Positions 1 to 10,645 of a stretch of DNA of 64,000 nt are shown one piece after another (the stretch's first letter is position 1; every line of letters begins with the position of its first letter). The stretch lies in contig JAXCGZ010001915.1 in assembly GCA_037179515.1 (NCBI GenBank), forward strand, positions 162,118 to 226,117, in the 5' to 3' direction. The position numbers and the translations under genes were made by a program. The notes beneath the pieces were generated by a model, which made no database searches, was not told the origin of the DNA, and saw only the letters and a list, made by a program, of their open reading frames with translations. This DNA is from Halocaridina rubra (lineage: Eukaryota; Arthropoda; Malacostraca; Decapoda; Atyidae).

Positions 1-142
1 AACGAAATTTACCTTCTTAATTCTATCAACATAGATTTGTCTTGAAGGAGTCACATAATCTAAATTTCTAAATCTTCATCCCAAAAATTGGGGGATATGT
101 TTCGTTTTCGTCCTTAATTTTCCTCTTTACATACATACATAT

Positions 143-590
143 ACCGAGGCTGTTTCCCCCTTAAATTGGGGGGTAGCCGACGTCAAGAAAGGAAAGTTTG
201 GGGAGAAGTTATTCTCCCCTCTACTCCCCCTCTTCGTTGACGCCTCGCAGGAGGTTGATACAAGGGGGAGGGATTCCCAGTCCCCCCGCCCCGTCCACTT
301 TTAGTCGCCTTTTACGACACGCAGGGAATACGGTGAGGCTATTCTTTGATATTATGCCCGCTCCACAGGGCACAATTATAAAAGGCCCCATGTGCTCCTT
401 ATTATCGTCTCCAACCAACCGCTCAATGGCAAAGCCCCTGCTGGGCTAAGGATGATGATGGGATGGCCAAGAGTGCGCTGCCGCGCCCTCGTGTGGGAAA
501 CCTCTAGGGTTTTGCGGGAGTAATCGGCCGCCGCTGCCTGTCTACTACAGCAGCAAGATTTTTGGCAGGCCTCGGCCCTCCCGACTTCTC
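143..590 (-). mobile_element. Short composite element made of RTE LINE 5' and 3' ends
   Basis: Read on the minus strand, about 200-372 is nearly the same as the 5' region of the RTE-like LINE at 17050-17230: it shares the CCCTGTGG..CGGGCA unit, the GTCGTAAAAGGCGACTAAAAG core and the TTCTCCCC block. It runs directly into the hairpin 148-178, which is the 3' terminus of the same LINE at 9824-9854. No coding sequence lies between them. It therefore looks like a non-autonomous derivative in which the LINE head is joined to its tail. The part at 372-590 is unmatched elsewhere in the window, so the 5' boundary is approximate. Confidence 0.6.
148..178 (-). repeat. Terminal hairpin shared with RTE LINE
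   Basis: GGCT and AGCC arms plus a C5-6/G5-6 stem enclose an A/T loop. A near-identical hairpin lies at 9824-9854. In both cases it is followed on the minus strand by a short A/T/G simple repeat (TATGTATG here, GATA units at the other copy), as expected for a LINE 3' end. Confidence 0.65.
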
Positions 591-599
591 TTTACAGTT

Positions 600-1235
600 A
601 CTTTAAAAATTTATAAAGGTCTTATCCGTCCCTTCTTAGAATACTGCTCACACATCTGGGGTGCTTCTTCTTATACTTATCTCCTTGATAGGGTTGAATC
701 TAAGGCAGTCAGACTCGATAATGATCCTTCTCTTACTTCTAATCTCTTAATCATAAGTTATCATACCTTTCTCTTTTCTATCGCTACTACTTCCATTGCT
801 GCTCTGATGAGTTGGCGAGTTGCATCCCTCCCCACAGCTGAGGCCATGTGACACTCACCATGAGGCCTCATCTCACAGGTACTGTGTGGGGATTTGTAGC
901 TCACGGATTGGTCGGTGCAGCGACTGCTTCTTCCCATCTACCTCCAGAATCTGGAACTCCCTTCCTCCCTCTGTCTTTCCTAATTCTTATGACCTATCTT
1001 TCTTCATAAAGCAGATCTATCGTCATTTCAGGGCCTAATCCTCCATATCTTTTTGTCCTCTGTACTTTGACTAATTTTTCTGTCTGTCATTTTCCTTTGA
1101 GTAATGTCATCTCATCTCTGCCTTGTCCTTAATCTTTTTCTTTTCCCTCATCTTGATGTTTTCTCGTGCCATGGCCTTTATTGATGATGACAGTTTTTGC
1201 CTGTCCCGGTGTCACACTCATAAAAAAAAAGAAAT
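600..1235 (+). pseudogene. Non-LTR reverse transcriptase C-terminus and 3' tail
   Basis: Translation from about 612 gives a LINE-type LYKGLIRPFLEYCSHIWG segment. The frame 820-1038 then carries the usual C-terminal pattern FFPSTSRIWNSLPPSVFPNS. The two parts are separated by stop codons and a frame change, so this is a dead 5'-truncated copy. The region after 1038 looks like a 3' UTR and ends near GCCTGTCCCGGTGTCACAC followed by an A-run (1221-1230). A related tail is seen near 36260-36300. The clade cannot be fixed from so short a piece. Confidence 0.6.
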
Positions 1236-1339
1236 GCGACAGGTAAAACATGACCAACTAATAAAACAAAACCAAATATGTGACAAAAGACACTGAGGAA
1301 AATGTATTGTTAAGGGAAATGCATAGCAGCCCTTTAGAA

Positions 1340-2305
1340 GGAAAATGACATTTATCATGAATTCAAATCATATTTTAAATGAAGGCATGAAGTCACCATA
1401 AAGGAAGATTGTTATATTGGAGAATTATGATGATTTAAAAGAAGAAATAAATAAATAAATAAATAAATAAAAAATGGATACCATGCATGATAGCCAATTA
1501 GGAATAGTTTGCATGAAATTATTAACCAGGCAGTATGTTTGGTGGCCTTAAACAGATGAAGATAAAGAAATCAAAGTTCAAAGGTGTGGAGAAAGTCAGA
1601 ACACTCTGCCTCTGGTAGCAAGTTCAAAAGCTAATCCTTGAAGGTGGACTTCAAATGCTATGGAGAGCTTTCACATTGATATGTTGGGCCTTACATGAGT
1701 GAACATTTTTCAGTTCCTGTTGATGCCTACTCAGAGTGGCCTGAGGTCTTTGAATGCAAGAATCAACCACTGTCGATACAGCAGACGTTCTGAGGCACAT
1801 ATCTGCAAGTCATGGAGTACCTCTAGAACTTGTTTTGGATAATGGATCTCAATTTAAGTCTACAAAGATTCAAGTACCTTTATCAAACAATGTTGTCAAG
1901 TCCATTCTTACAGCACCATATCACCCAAATTCAAACAGGGAACAGAGGTGTCATGAAAATGAAGAACAAGAAGATAAACTGGAACAGGAAGACTGAGTCA
2001 TTCCTGTTTAGTTACAGAACCACACCACACACTACAACAAGAAAGACACCATGAGAGTTACTGATGGGATGTGCTCTGAATACAGTGTTGGATGTAGTTA
2101 ACCCTGAAGTGCGAAGAAAACTAGAAAGAGATTTTTCAAAGGGAGCAGTAAATTGGGTAGCAGAAGTAGGAAACCCTGTATTAGTAGAGAGTAAAGGAAA
2201 GGAATATACTCTTAGGAAAAGCGAGTCATTGATGAAGAATTAGGTCTTGTAACATTCAGAATTCAAGTTGGTGATCTAGTGTGCAAAAGACATATAGATC
2301 TGTAA
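1340..2305 (+). pseudogene. Ty3/Gypsy integrase relic (Gypsy copy 1)
   Basis: Several frames together show the order of a Gypsy integrase. There is a KLLTRQYVWWP zinc-domain segment near 1515-1550, then a degraded core with IDMLGL (1675-1690). GVPLELVLDNGSQFKS (1818-1865) carries the second catalytic Asp, and PYHPNSN follows (1917-1938). Next come a TESFLFSYRTTPHTTT segment (1995-2040) and ELLMGCALNTVLDVVNP. It ends near a KRHID motif (2285-2300) typical of the integrase C-terminus. Many frameshifts and stops (for example TGA at 2052) make it nonfunctional. Coding similarity stops at about 2305, where another element begins. A possible pol tail of the same element reappears at 8290. Confidence 0.75.
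1441..1472 (+). repeat. (AAAT)n microsatellite
   Basis: Short ATAA/AAAT tract of about 30 bp, lying just upstream of the Gypsy integrase relic. Confidence 0.8.
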
Positions 2306-2309
2306 AACC

Positions 2310-2557
2310 TGACAACCTTAGCGTTAAGTTAAAGCTTAGGAAGGTAATAAAAATCTGACCACATTCAATTAGGGTTATTGGTACCCAACTAGAGATTACT
2401 TCTCATTCTGACAGTTTCTGAATTTAACTATATATTAATTAAATTTTATCAAATCGCAAATCTACTCAGTTAATTATAAAGCAATGAAAGTAATTGAAGA
2501 CTACTTAGTATTTGTGTTGGTGAATGTTTGTTGATGAGCTCGTAACATCATTCCAAC
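2310..2557 (-). repeat. Putative LTR of minus-strand Gypsy copy 2
   Basis: This lies just beyond the pol tail that ends at 2583. A G-rich purine tract on the minus strand (complement of 2563-2572) precedes it like a polypurine tract. Its part 2310-2445 is repeated in direct orientation, at roughly 75% by eye, at about 7627-7750. The two could be the remains of an LTR pair. Their outer parts do not align well, so this is tentative. Confidence 0.35.
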
Positions 2558-2582
2558 TGATCCCCCCCATCTATACGGCGTC

Positions 2583-3660
2583 TCAGGAAATATAGTAAAT
2601 ATCTGGGTTAGCTGCAAAATGAACTTTTCTCCTCAAAAGAGATAATGCAGTTGTCTGAGAGGGAAATACTGAAGATTGCAATAATTCCTGAGGAATATTG
2701 CTACTAAAATCTTTAAGAACACAAGTGTCAGACATATTTTCAACTGAACCAGATGGTATAGGATCAAGGGAGTCACTAAAAACTACATCTATTAGATGAA
2801 AATTAGGAATCGCTTTGAGGAATACATCAAATGAGGTGACCTTAGAGGGCTTACACATGGTACTTCAGGTAATTTAGCAGGTTTCAAACGGTTTATAGAT
2901 ACTTAATCAGTGTCTCCTGAAGGCAATTGTATCTTAAATTATTTATCAGTCTTTCAAACACTTGGAAAGGACCTGTATGTGGTGCTTCCAATGGTTTTCT
3001 TACACGGTCCACTTGAACCCAAACTTTAGGTACACTGAATAAGTCAATTGGGATTTTAGGAATGCTTGGCATTGTTGAAGAGTTTGATAAATTAGTAAAA
3101 TAAATTTCTCTCATGCGCTTAACAAAGGTTTTATAAAATTTACTCTAAAATTGATGAGACAGGAGGATTCATAAATAAATCACTAGGACTAAGTGAAAGT
3201 TTTCCAGTCACTATGGTGAAAGGTGAATACCCTGGGGAGTTTGGCATGCAGCATAGACCAAGAAGGACAACCGACATTGCATCAAGCCAATTTTGCTGTC
3301 TGGCCATTAAAGCTTCCTTCAAGGTCCTATAGGACTGTTCTACCATTTTGTTATCCTAAGGATGATAGGCTGTAGTTTGCAGGCAATGGAATCTCACATA
3401 GGATAATAGTTTTGAAACATTTCTAACTAAAACTGGGCTCCTCTATCAGTTATGACATAGAGGAACACCAAATCTAGAAACCCATCCACTGAGAAATGCG
3501 TGTTCAATTGCTTTTGACGTAGCTTCCTGGAGAGGTACAGCTTCAATCCACTCGGTTTGGGGATCAATACAAATTAGCAGATATTGGTATGGAGCTTGAA
3601 ATTTTTCACCAGGAGGAGAATAGAGTGGCAATGGTCCCACAGTGTCAATGTAAACCACCT
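2583..3660 (-). pseudogene. Ty3/Gypsy integrase core to C-terminus relic (Gypsy copy 2)
   Basis: Reading down the minus strand, 3658-3446 carries the integrase core (IDTVGPLP with the first Asp, and SGWVSRFGVP). 3346-3140 carries VEQSYRTLKEALMARQ, with the catalytic Glu position, and LGLCCMPNSPGYSP. 3114-2893 carries VDRVRKPLEAPHTGPFQVFER, the GPY/F-like module. 2858-2583 ends with RRKVHFAANPDIYY, the usual arginine-rich pol tail. The pieces lie in the right order but in different frames with stops. RT and RNase H were not found upstream; a relic of gag follows instead, so an internal deletion is likely. Confidence 0.8.
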
Positions 3661-4214
3661 CAAATCACTGACAATGGATTTCTAATGGTAAAATCTGGAA
3701 TTTAAGGTTCTCCGTAACCTTTGTTGCTTGACACATCTGGTAGGCTTGTGTCCATTTACATCTTTGTCCAACTAAGGCCAAAGGTATTAGGACATGATAA
3801 GTCGGAGAGATCCTTTAACTTCAGGACGGGAGATGCTATGTACGGAGTTGACGATATCTTTTCTGAGCGGTTTTGGTATAAAAGGTTAAGGGCACTCCAA
3901 AGAGATGTCACACTTGATAATTTGCTTGTCAGCTAGTGGAATATCCTTGAGTCTATTCAGGAAAAATATAATTTCTTCGTCACATTCTTGGGCACTGGTT
4001 ATTGTAGGTATATCAATATGTGAAATAGAGATAACATTAGCTGGTCTTGAAAGCTAAATGTGATTCAAAATTTAATGTGAATACCAATAGAAGATGCAGG
4101 GCAGAGACCACATATACACTGGCCTGATGACTTAGTTTCCCAAATTTAAAGGAGCTGGAGATGACAGGCAGGCATTAGAAGTTTTTGCAGACTGCATTTG
4201 CTTTGCCATTCACA
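3661..4214. other. Stretch between gag and integrase relics, nothing recognised
   Basis: About 550 bp between the integrase and gag relics of Gypsy copy 2, where protease, RT and RNase H would be expected. I see no domain motif in either strand. Confidence 0.4.
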
Positions 4215-5275
4215 CTATAATTTGCAAGTGTGTGCTGCAACACTGTAGAAGATATGAACACGACAGACATTAGCTCTTTGTCTGGGCCTATAAGTTCTTA
4301 GACCCAAAGGCCAATGTGCAGTAGTATCCAATTTTGTGACAGTTAGATTAGCTCGAGAGCGAGATTGAGGTGCAGGTTCATGACTCTCTTGTGAGGGTAC
4401 ACTGTAGAGTCCATATAATTTTGTCATTGAGGATATCATATCAGCTATGTTACCCAATTCATCAAGTGAAGCAGAACTTTTAGGAGCAACAATAGTACCC
4501 ATAGTAGAAGACAATGAACTGATAAATTTATGCCTAACTAAATTTTCAATTACATTACATTTAGCAGCATTTGATCTTATTTTCTCCAAAAATAATAATG
4601 GTGTTGCTTCAATGTGGCCGAATATAAATACTTGCTCTTACCTATGGGTAGAGTAACAAAATACATTAGTACTGTCTCTGATTATTTCCTGCTTTCTATA
4701 TAAGTATATTGTAATCCATTCTCGTCTGCAATGAACTGTTATCCTATTTCTATAGGATATAAAGTGAGACGAAGTAAGAATGCCTACATTGTTTACTGTC
4801 GGGCTTCTGAAGAGGTGGTGCTTAGTGACATAGTGACGTTAAGTAATATCTATATATTCTTAATACAATGGAGAATATTTGCCTTTGCAAATGTAAATAT
4901 TATTTCTAATGATTTAAACAAAAGGAATATAAAAATACAAAGTAATTATATAAATATATACATTCATAACAAATGGTTTGCCTGCAAACACTGATTTAGA
5001 TGACAATAATTCCAATAATACTATTTTTGCTTCTTCATATCTGGAGAACATTCTGTTATTGAGTTCTTTATAAGTTTCTCTTTCAAATACACTTTCATTT
5101 AGCACTGACAACTCTGTCAATGGGAGGCGTTGTAAACAATAATGAAATTTACAAGCTTCATTAAGGAACGTAAGTTGTCGGGTTATCTTCTAAGAATGCT
5201 GGGGCATCATGACTAGCATTAAGAATAACTTCTAAGTGTGTAGATGTAGCCATTATGAACTCCACATGTGGAAAT
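4215..5275 (-). pseudogene. Ty3/Gypsy gag relic (Gypsy copy 2)
   Basis: The frame 4589-4215 (124 aa) shows a gag pattern: VRHKFISSLSSTMGTIV, then LDELGNIADMISSM, then a short linker where a C/H zinc-knuckle region should be but is degraded. Related Gypsy gags have the same order (KFLQALP..., then L..LADE..). Further 5', minus-strand frames 5120-4914 and 5250-5165 are open for 30-68 codons and may be gag N-terminus, but I do not recognise them. The element reads minus, in line with the integrase relic at 2583-3660. Confidence 0.5.
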
Positions 5276-5299
5276 TTCAGTCTATCCTATCCCCTTGGG

Positions 5300-7305
5300 T
5301 CTGTAAGTACCTAATCGCAGTTACCTAATTGTGCTTACGGGAAAGAGCCCCATGTTTGAAACTCCTCGTCTTCTGGTCTGTTCCATTCTTGTACTCAGTG
5401 ATTCTTATCATACTTGTCCTTAAAACTATGGAGTTGTGTCAGCATTAACTACCTCCTTGCTTAGCGAATTCCGATCATCAACTACTCTTACACTAAATAA
5501 AATACTTCCTTACATTCTGCAAAGAAGTTTTCTAATGACGCTTCAAATTATGACCTCTAGTTGTAGTGCCAACCATATCAAAATATCGATGCTTATCCAC
5601 TCTGCTATAACCAACAAGGAATTTAAAATCTGTCACCATATCCCCTCTCATACTTCTAGCTTCGAGTGATGGTAAGCATAATTTCCTTAGCCTCTCCTCA
5701 TAAGTGTGATTGTGTATTTCTGGTACAAGTCTCGATGCATGTTTTTAAACTTTTTCTGCTTAATCATGTGCTTTTTCAAGTCTGGATTCCAAAAGGGGGC
5801 TGCATATTCAAGTTTTGGCCTTATATAGGTTACAGAAATATTTCTGAACATTTCCTTGTCCATGTGCCTAAAGGCTACCCTTACATTTGCGAAGAAAACC
5901 TTAGCTGCCCTTATATGCCATTTATATGCATTTCTGGAGACAACTTTGCCAGTATGTTTACTTCTCGATCTCTCATTCTCTGTCTCTTGAAGTTCTGCTC
6001 CTGCTATTGAGTATTCAAGTTTGGGCCTTCTTGCACTTGTACGAATTTTCATTACCTTTCATTCAGAAGTACTGAATTTCAGTAGCCACTTTTCTGACCT
6101 CTCATGCAGATTATTTAGGTCTTCCTGAAGTTCTCTACCATTGTTCTCGTCTCTTACTCTTTTCACAGTCTTTGCATCATCTGCAAACACTTTCATGAAT
6201 GAATTCACACTCTTGTAGGTCATTTACATATACAAGGAACATATGTGACCCTAAAACTGAACCCTGTGGAACTCCACTACTAACCCTTGTCCATTCAGAC
6301 ACTGTGTGTATTACTCTAACCTTCTGCTCCCTTCATTCTAAGTAAGTTTTTATCCATTCCAAGACATTTCCACCTATTCTCGTCATTGCTTGCAGCTTCT
6401 TAATAAGTCTCCCATGTGAGACTGTAACAAATGCCTTCTGGAAGTCTAGAAATATGCAATTTGCCCAGCCCTCTCTTTCCTGTAAGATTCGGCTTATCTC
6501 ATCATAATATTTTAAGGTGTTTGTTACTGTAAATGCTGACTAAAACTCCTTTTTCAATTCTTCGCAGATCTCTTCATATGTCTCAGTAATGCTTCCATTC
6601 GCTGTCTTTAGCTTTAAAACCTGTTTTTAACCTTCAATTTTCCTCTGATAAAGTTGTGGAAAAGTTTGGAATTTTCTTTAGTCTTCTTGGTGATATTCCT
6701 TTCATAGTCTCTCTCTGCCTCTTTTTATTTTACTTAGGTAATCATTTCTTGTTCTTTTGTAAGTCTGATAGGCATTTATGCTTTTTCTCATCCTATACCT
6801 TCTCCAGCATTTGTCTCTCCACTCAGTAGCTCTTTTACACTCATTATCTAACCATTTCTTCCTGGCATGAATAACTCCCATTTCGGTGGAAGGTATGCAA
6901 CAATCTACTATCTTCTCATATTCCTCACAAAAGATGTCGTACATTCCTTGTACAGATTTGTTGTTAAATAAGGTCCTCCAATCAATAACTGCAGAAGGTT
7001 AATTAATTTTGATGTAATTTCCTATTGGATAGTTCCTTCTCAAGCTCTTAGTGCCTTTTCTTTCAGACAAAACATCTTTGATGATATACTCCATCAACAG
7101 CACACAGTGGTCACTTTTCCAGTTGGTGATTCATGCTCAATTTTTTAATATCCAACATATTATCTGTGAATATTAGATCAAGCAGCGATGGCTCATCCCC
7201 ACCCCTAGTACATGTTGGTGTAGGAAATTCCCTTGTACGCAGTCTAGGAATCTTGCCCCGAATGAGTCCTCCCCACTGTGTGGGTCAAGATATATCCAAG
7301 CTCTC
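5300..7305 (-). mobile_element. 5'-truncated CR1-like LINE, second copy of family A
   Basis: This copy matches the nearly intact element at 10581-14637 along its length. 7300-7133 matches the endonuclease (antisense of DPHSGEDSFGARFLDC). 6944-6702 matches the MYDIFCE..CCIP..HAR.KWLDN block. 6550-6100 matches RT. 6052-5687 matches the C-terminal TSARRPKLEYS..FRHMDKEMFRN segment. The 3' end at about 5310-5350 has the same GGGCTCTTTCCCGTAA tail. It starts abruptly within the endonuclease at about 7305, the usual 5' truncation of LINEs, and contains several frameshifts. It confirms that codon 853 of the better copy should be Glu. Confidence 0.88.
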
Positions 7306-7369
7306 TCTCTCTCAATGCCACTATGGAGGGCTATTCTATTGGGATAGGGAAATGGTGGAGTTTAATGCG

Positions 7370-7620
7370 CCAAACACACAATAGTGTGCACCGTTTCTAG
7401 TCTGTTAAGGCAAAGGGTGGCCAAGCACACAATCATATTTGCCGTGTGTTGATCCATAAAGGCCATCAGCTCCAAGGGTATAAGGCGATGCTGGAGATTT
7501 TGGGGAGCCAAATGTATACTTTTTATATTTAGTCCATTAAGGCAGGGGATGGTCATTCACACTAAATAGTGTGTCGTGTGTTGGTCTGTGAAGGCTACCA
7601 ACTCTTGGAGGTCACCACTG
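7370..7620 (+). repeat. Imperfect tandem repeat, period about 129 bp
   Basis: AGTCTGTTAAGGC (about 7400) recurs as AGTCCATTAAGGC (about 7530), and CGTGTGTTGATC (about 7441) as CGTGTGTTGGTC (about 7569). Roughly two diverged units are present. No coding. Confidence 0.55.
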
Positions 7621-7624
7621 TAAG

Positions 7625-8285
7625 ACCTATCAACCTTCTGTTGACTTAATCCTAAGGACGGTAATAAGAAGCTGACTATTCTGAATTAGGTGTATTGGTA
7701 CTTAACTAGTGGTTATTTTTCATTCTGACAATTTCTGAATATACCAATTAAGTATTAAGCAATAATTAAGTAAACTGGAAATCTAAGTGGTATATGTGGA
7801 GGCTGCATTTATACCAATATAGTTGAGTCACATCAAATATGAAATATTGTAGTGTGTGGATAATGATTAAATCGAAATATAGATTTTAGCTCTATCTTTA
7901 TTCTTTAAATTCGGCAGCCTGCATACGAATTGTAGAGTATAATAAGCAATTTAGAAGGAGCAGAATATCAGATGATAATTAGTCTTAATTATTTCCACTA
8001 TCTCATCACAAAGTTAATACAAGGAATGTTGCATCATGAATCGCCATCCCAGTTAGCATTTAATTTGTATGTATATTTGAAAAACACCGTTCAAACAAGA
8101 AAAGCTAAGCCATTTCAAATCAAAACGCATAACTTAAATTAAAAATGAATGGTCTCAAGCGACTCATTTGACTAAACATTACTCAACTTGCTTGGTATAA
8201 ATCAGCCTAGCAGTAGCACAGTGAAATGGGTCAAAACAATTATGACAAGCCACCAACAACTTGTCATAATTAGGAACAATTAGAA
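7625..8285 (+). other. Degraded LTR-like or non-coding Gypsy flank
   Basis: The first about 120 bp repeat 2310-2445 in direct orientation. The rest is A/T-rich with no recognised motif. By position it could be the right LTR and flank of Gypsy copy 2, but this is not secure. Confidence 0.3.
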
Positions 8286-8289
8286 TCCA

Positions 8290-8470
8290 AGAATACCTCC
8301 ACCAACACCAGTGTTAGTAAATGATAGCCTCTGTGAACCGCAAGAGGATTCAGCAATGTCTACAGTGAATTCACTGAGCAACATACAACCATCTGACAGT
8401 GTGCCAGAAACCCCATTCCTGAGGAGGTCACCAAGGTTTATTATATATGAAGTACCTAGCAGGATTTTCT
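8290..8470 (+). pseudogene. Gypsy pol C-terminal tail relic
   Basis: An open stretch reads PPTPVLVNDSLCEPQEDS and ends with TPFLRRSPRFIIYEV. A Ser/Pro-rich tail ending in R-R-S-x-R is typical of the C-terminus of Gypsy pol just before the 3' LTR. It has the same strand as the integrase relic 1340-2305, so it may be the end of that element, separated from it by insertion of Gypsy copy 2. The link is an inference. Confidence 0.4.
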
Positions 8471-8579
8471 AAATTCAGATTATTGAAAGTTGTATATTAG
8501 ATCACTGTTTCTGGTAATTTTCGCAAAACTAACCTTGGTGTATGTAATATACTTGCTTTACAATAATGAATGTTAGTGG

Positions 8580-8737
8580 TAGCATTGTGAAGAGGTGCAT
8601 TGTGTATTTGTTTTGTTATATATTGTTTACAAAAGGCTTGTAGTCCTGTGATGTATTGTAGCATTGTGAAGAGGTGCATTGTGTATATGTTTTGTGTTAT
8701 ATTGTTTACAAAAGGCTTGTATTCCTGTGATGTATTG
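8580..8737 (+). repeat. 79-bp tandem duplication
   Basis: Two adjacent units (8580-8658, 8659-8737), both starting TAGCATTGTGAAGAGGTGCA and ending CCTGTGATGTATTG, differ at only a few bases. They sit in an A/T-rich stretch followed by AATAAA (about 8936) and could be part of an LTR of Gypsy copy 1. Confidence 0.85.
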
Positions 8738-9151
8738 CAATGCGAATCACCTAATTCTTGGATGTATTATAAAACATATGTAAATCTTTGTATTATGTTA
8801 TGCTCCGATTTCAAACTATATGCCTGCTTTAATATTGAGTATTGTTTATTAGTTATTGTTGAGTATATCAAAGGGTCCTTTACTTTAAGCTATTGTTTTG
8901 CTTTATTGCATATATACTAGCTTGGTAATGTGTTGAATAAAGCTTGGAAACCATAAAAAATGTTTCAGTCTCATTACAGTGTAATAACTTACTTATTGGT
9001 TGATAACTTGTCTAATATTAAAGTTCGTTTACATTCCTAAGACCAAATAATTAGTTTTTTTTAGTTTCTTCTGAAGTGAGGGAAGAGTATGATGTGTTTC
9101 TGAGGTTTGTCTAATACCAAGCAATTACTTAGCGGTATTCACTTTTATCAC

Positions 9152-9588
9152 TGTCATTAATATTTTGTAAACAAAAACAATGGCTCGTTAGTATTGCATA
9201 AAAGGGTCACATGAGTCTTTGATTTTATATTATAATGTATGCTGTGGACTTTTGTAAGTATTGTTGCAGAGAATTCGACATAATTATTATTCTTATTATT
9301 ATTGTTTTATATGTATCAGTGTAATATATATTTGTAAATATGTAAAAATATTTATTCTTTATTTCTAAATAGTAATTTTATTTTTTTCTTGTACATTTAT
9401 AATTCATATTGCAGATATTATTTTATGTAAATACAAAGCATTACAATATGCTAACACTGTTTATTATAGAGTGGAGGTTTGATTGTTGTTTTTGGCAAAC
9501 TCTTGCATATTCCCTAATATAGTTTTCATTATGATTCACGTGTAGTAGTGTTTCTCCCAAGCTTTATTAATTACAAAACCCCTCTACA
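9152..9588 (+). repeat. 5' LTR of the old Gypsy element
   Basis: It shares GGCTCGTTAGTATTG, TTGTAAGTATTGTTGC, ATTTATTCTTTATTTCTAAA and TACAAAGCATTACAATAT, in order, with 30550-30870. It ends CTCTACA just before TGGCGACC. The left end is set at a TGTC but is uncertain. Confidence 0.75.
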
Positions 9589-9590
9589 AG

Positions 9591-9608
9591 TGGCGACCTT
9601 GCCTGGAG
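9591..9608 (+). other. Putative primer binding site of the old Gypsy element
   Basis: TGGCGACCTTGCCTGGAG lies two bases after the 5' LTR end. It starts TGG, complementary to a tRNA CCA end. The tRNA is not assigned. Confidence 0.45.
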
Positions 9609-9668
9609 TGACTTGGGTGATCGCCGAAGTATAATAAGTAAGCCCTATTTAGCAGTTAATTAGCAGAT

Positions 9669-9808
9669 AATGGATGCCGTCAGATTATATAGGTAACAAT
9701 AATTATGGTCAGCATGTACCAGTGAAAGTGTTCACATTTATGGACACTTTTGTTGTGGGATGGTTTGCCAGTGCAGAAGTCCAGTTCCAGCTTGCTGGTA
9801 TCAAAAGT
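9669..9808 (+). pseudogene. Old Gypsy gag, N-terminal piece
   Basis: In one frame it reads VGWFASAEVQFQLAGIKS, matching the WF..AE.QF...GI pattern of arthropod Gypsy gag N-termini. It stops at 9808, where the RTE LINE begins, and continues in frame at 17267 (TKFLHVLPALP). The upstream part has stop codons. Confidence 0.6.
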
Positions 9809-9823
9809 CTATCTATCTACCTT

Positions 9824-9854
9824 GGCTGTTTCCCCCTTTAATTGGGGGGTAGCC
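9824..9854 (-). repeat. 3'-terminal hairpin of the RTE LINE
   Basis: GGCT..AGCC arms and a C/G stem around an A/T loop, preceded on the minus strand by a T-run and followed by GGTAGATAGATAGAC. The same structure closes the short element at 148-178. Confidence 0.7.
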
Positions 9855-10070
9855 AACATAAAAAAAAAAGACAACAGTAAGGAGATTACTTTGCTCTATG
9901 GGCAATGACGAGGGAGCTAGCGACCGTTCAGATGGCACTGCTGAAGTGCCACAGCCCATCCTCACGGCACTTCCACAACCTGTGTTGCTTCATAACTGCC
10001 AACTCCCCTACTGCCCCTACCACAAGGCTACCTCTGTAAGATACAGCCCAGTGGTAACAGCAGATGCCGA

Positions 10071-10580
10071 TCAGAGTTGCATCACAAGCTCTCGCCACTC
10101 ATTCCTATTCCTAGCATGCTCCCTTGCTTCCCTCACATCCAACCTCCTGTCATTCAGGGCTCTCCTTACTCCATCCATCCACCCAAACCTAGGTCTCCCT
10201 CTAGCATTTCTCCCATCAACTCTCGCATTCATCACCTTTTTCAGCAGTTTTTCATCATCCATCCTTTCCACATGGCCAAACCATCTCAGAACATTCATAT
10301 CTACTCTGACTGCAAATTCTCTCCTCACATCCGTTCTTGCTCTCACCACTTCATTCCCAACCCTATCCAACCAATATACACCAATCATACTCCTCAGGCA
10401 TTTCATCTCAAACACATTTAGAGTCTGTCTATCACTTGCTTTCATACCGCATAACTCTGATCCACACATCACAGGTGGCACAACCACTTTCTCATACAAA
10501 ACTTTCTTAACATTCATTTTCAATACTCTATTCTTCATCACTCCTTTCAACGCACCCAAAACTTTACATCCTTCATTCAC
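10071..10580 (-). CDS. RTE reverse transcriptase, C-terminal domain
   Basis: This 169-aa piece is the C-terminal part of the RTE pol protein. It starts at GTG (10580) right at the junction with the CR1-like insertion, so the start is an artefact of the break. The upstream part of the same protein is at 14638-15630. Visible family motifs are KVLYEKVVVPPVMCGSELC, LNVFEMKCLRSMIGV, VLRWFGHVERMD and GRPRFGWMDGVRRAL, near residues 28, 56, 97 and 130. These are typical of the domain after the RT fingers and palm in arthropod RTE-type elements. The reading frame has no internal stop. The three or so codons expected between the two halves (between V and VNEG) are missing, which suggests a small target deletion. 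Confidence 0.82.
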   Translation of the reverse strand: MNEGCKVLGALKGVMKNRVLKMNVKKVLYEKVVVPPVMCGSELCGMKASDRQTLNVFEMKCLRSMIGVYWLDRVGNEVVRARTDVRREFAVRVDMNVLRWFGHVERMDDEKLLKKVMNARVDGRNARGRPRFGWMDGVRRALNDRRLDVREAREHARNRNEWRELVMQL

Positions 10581-10645
10581 TTTTTCTCTTTTTTTTTCCT
10601 CTTTCTCGTCTTCTTTCTATATTCTGTGAGAGGGAGAACATAAAA

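Noticed and set aside
9898..10629. 243-aa plus-strand frame
   Set aside because: It is the antisense of the RTE C-terminal domain (10071-10580), plus flanking sequence; Ser/Leu/Phe-rich composition and no domain.
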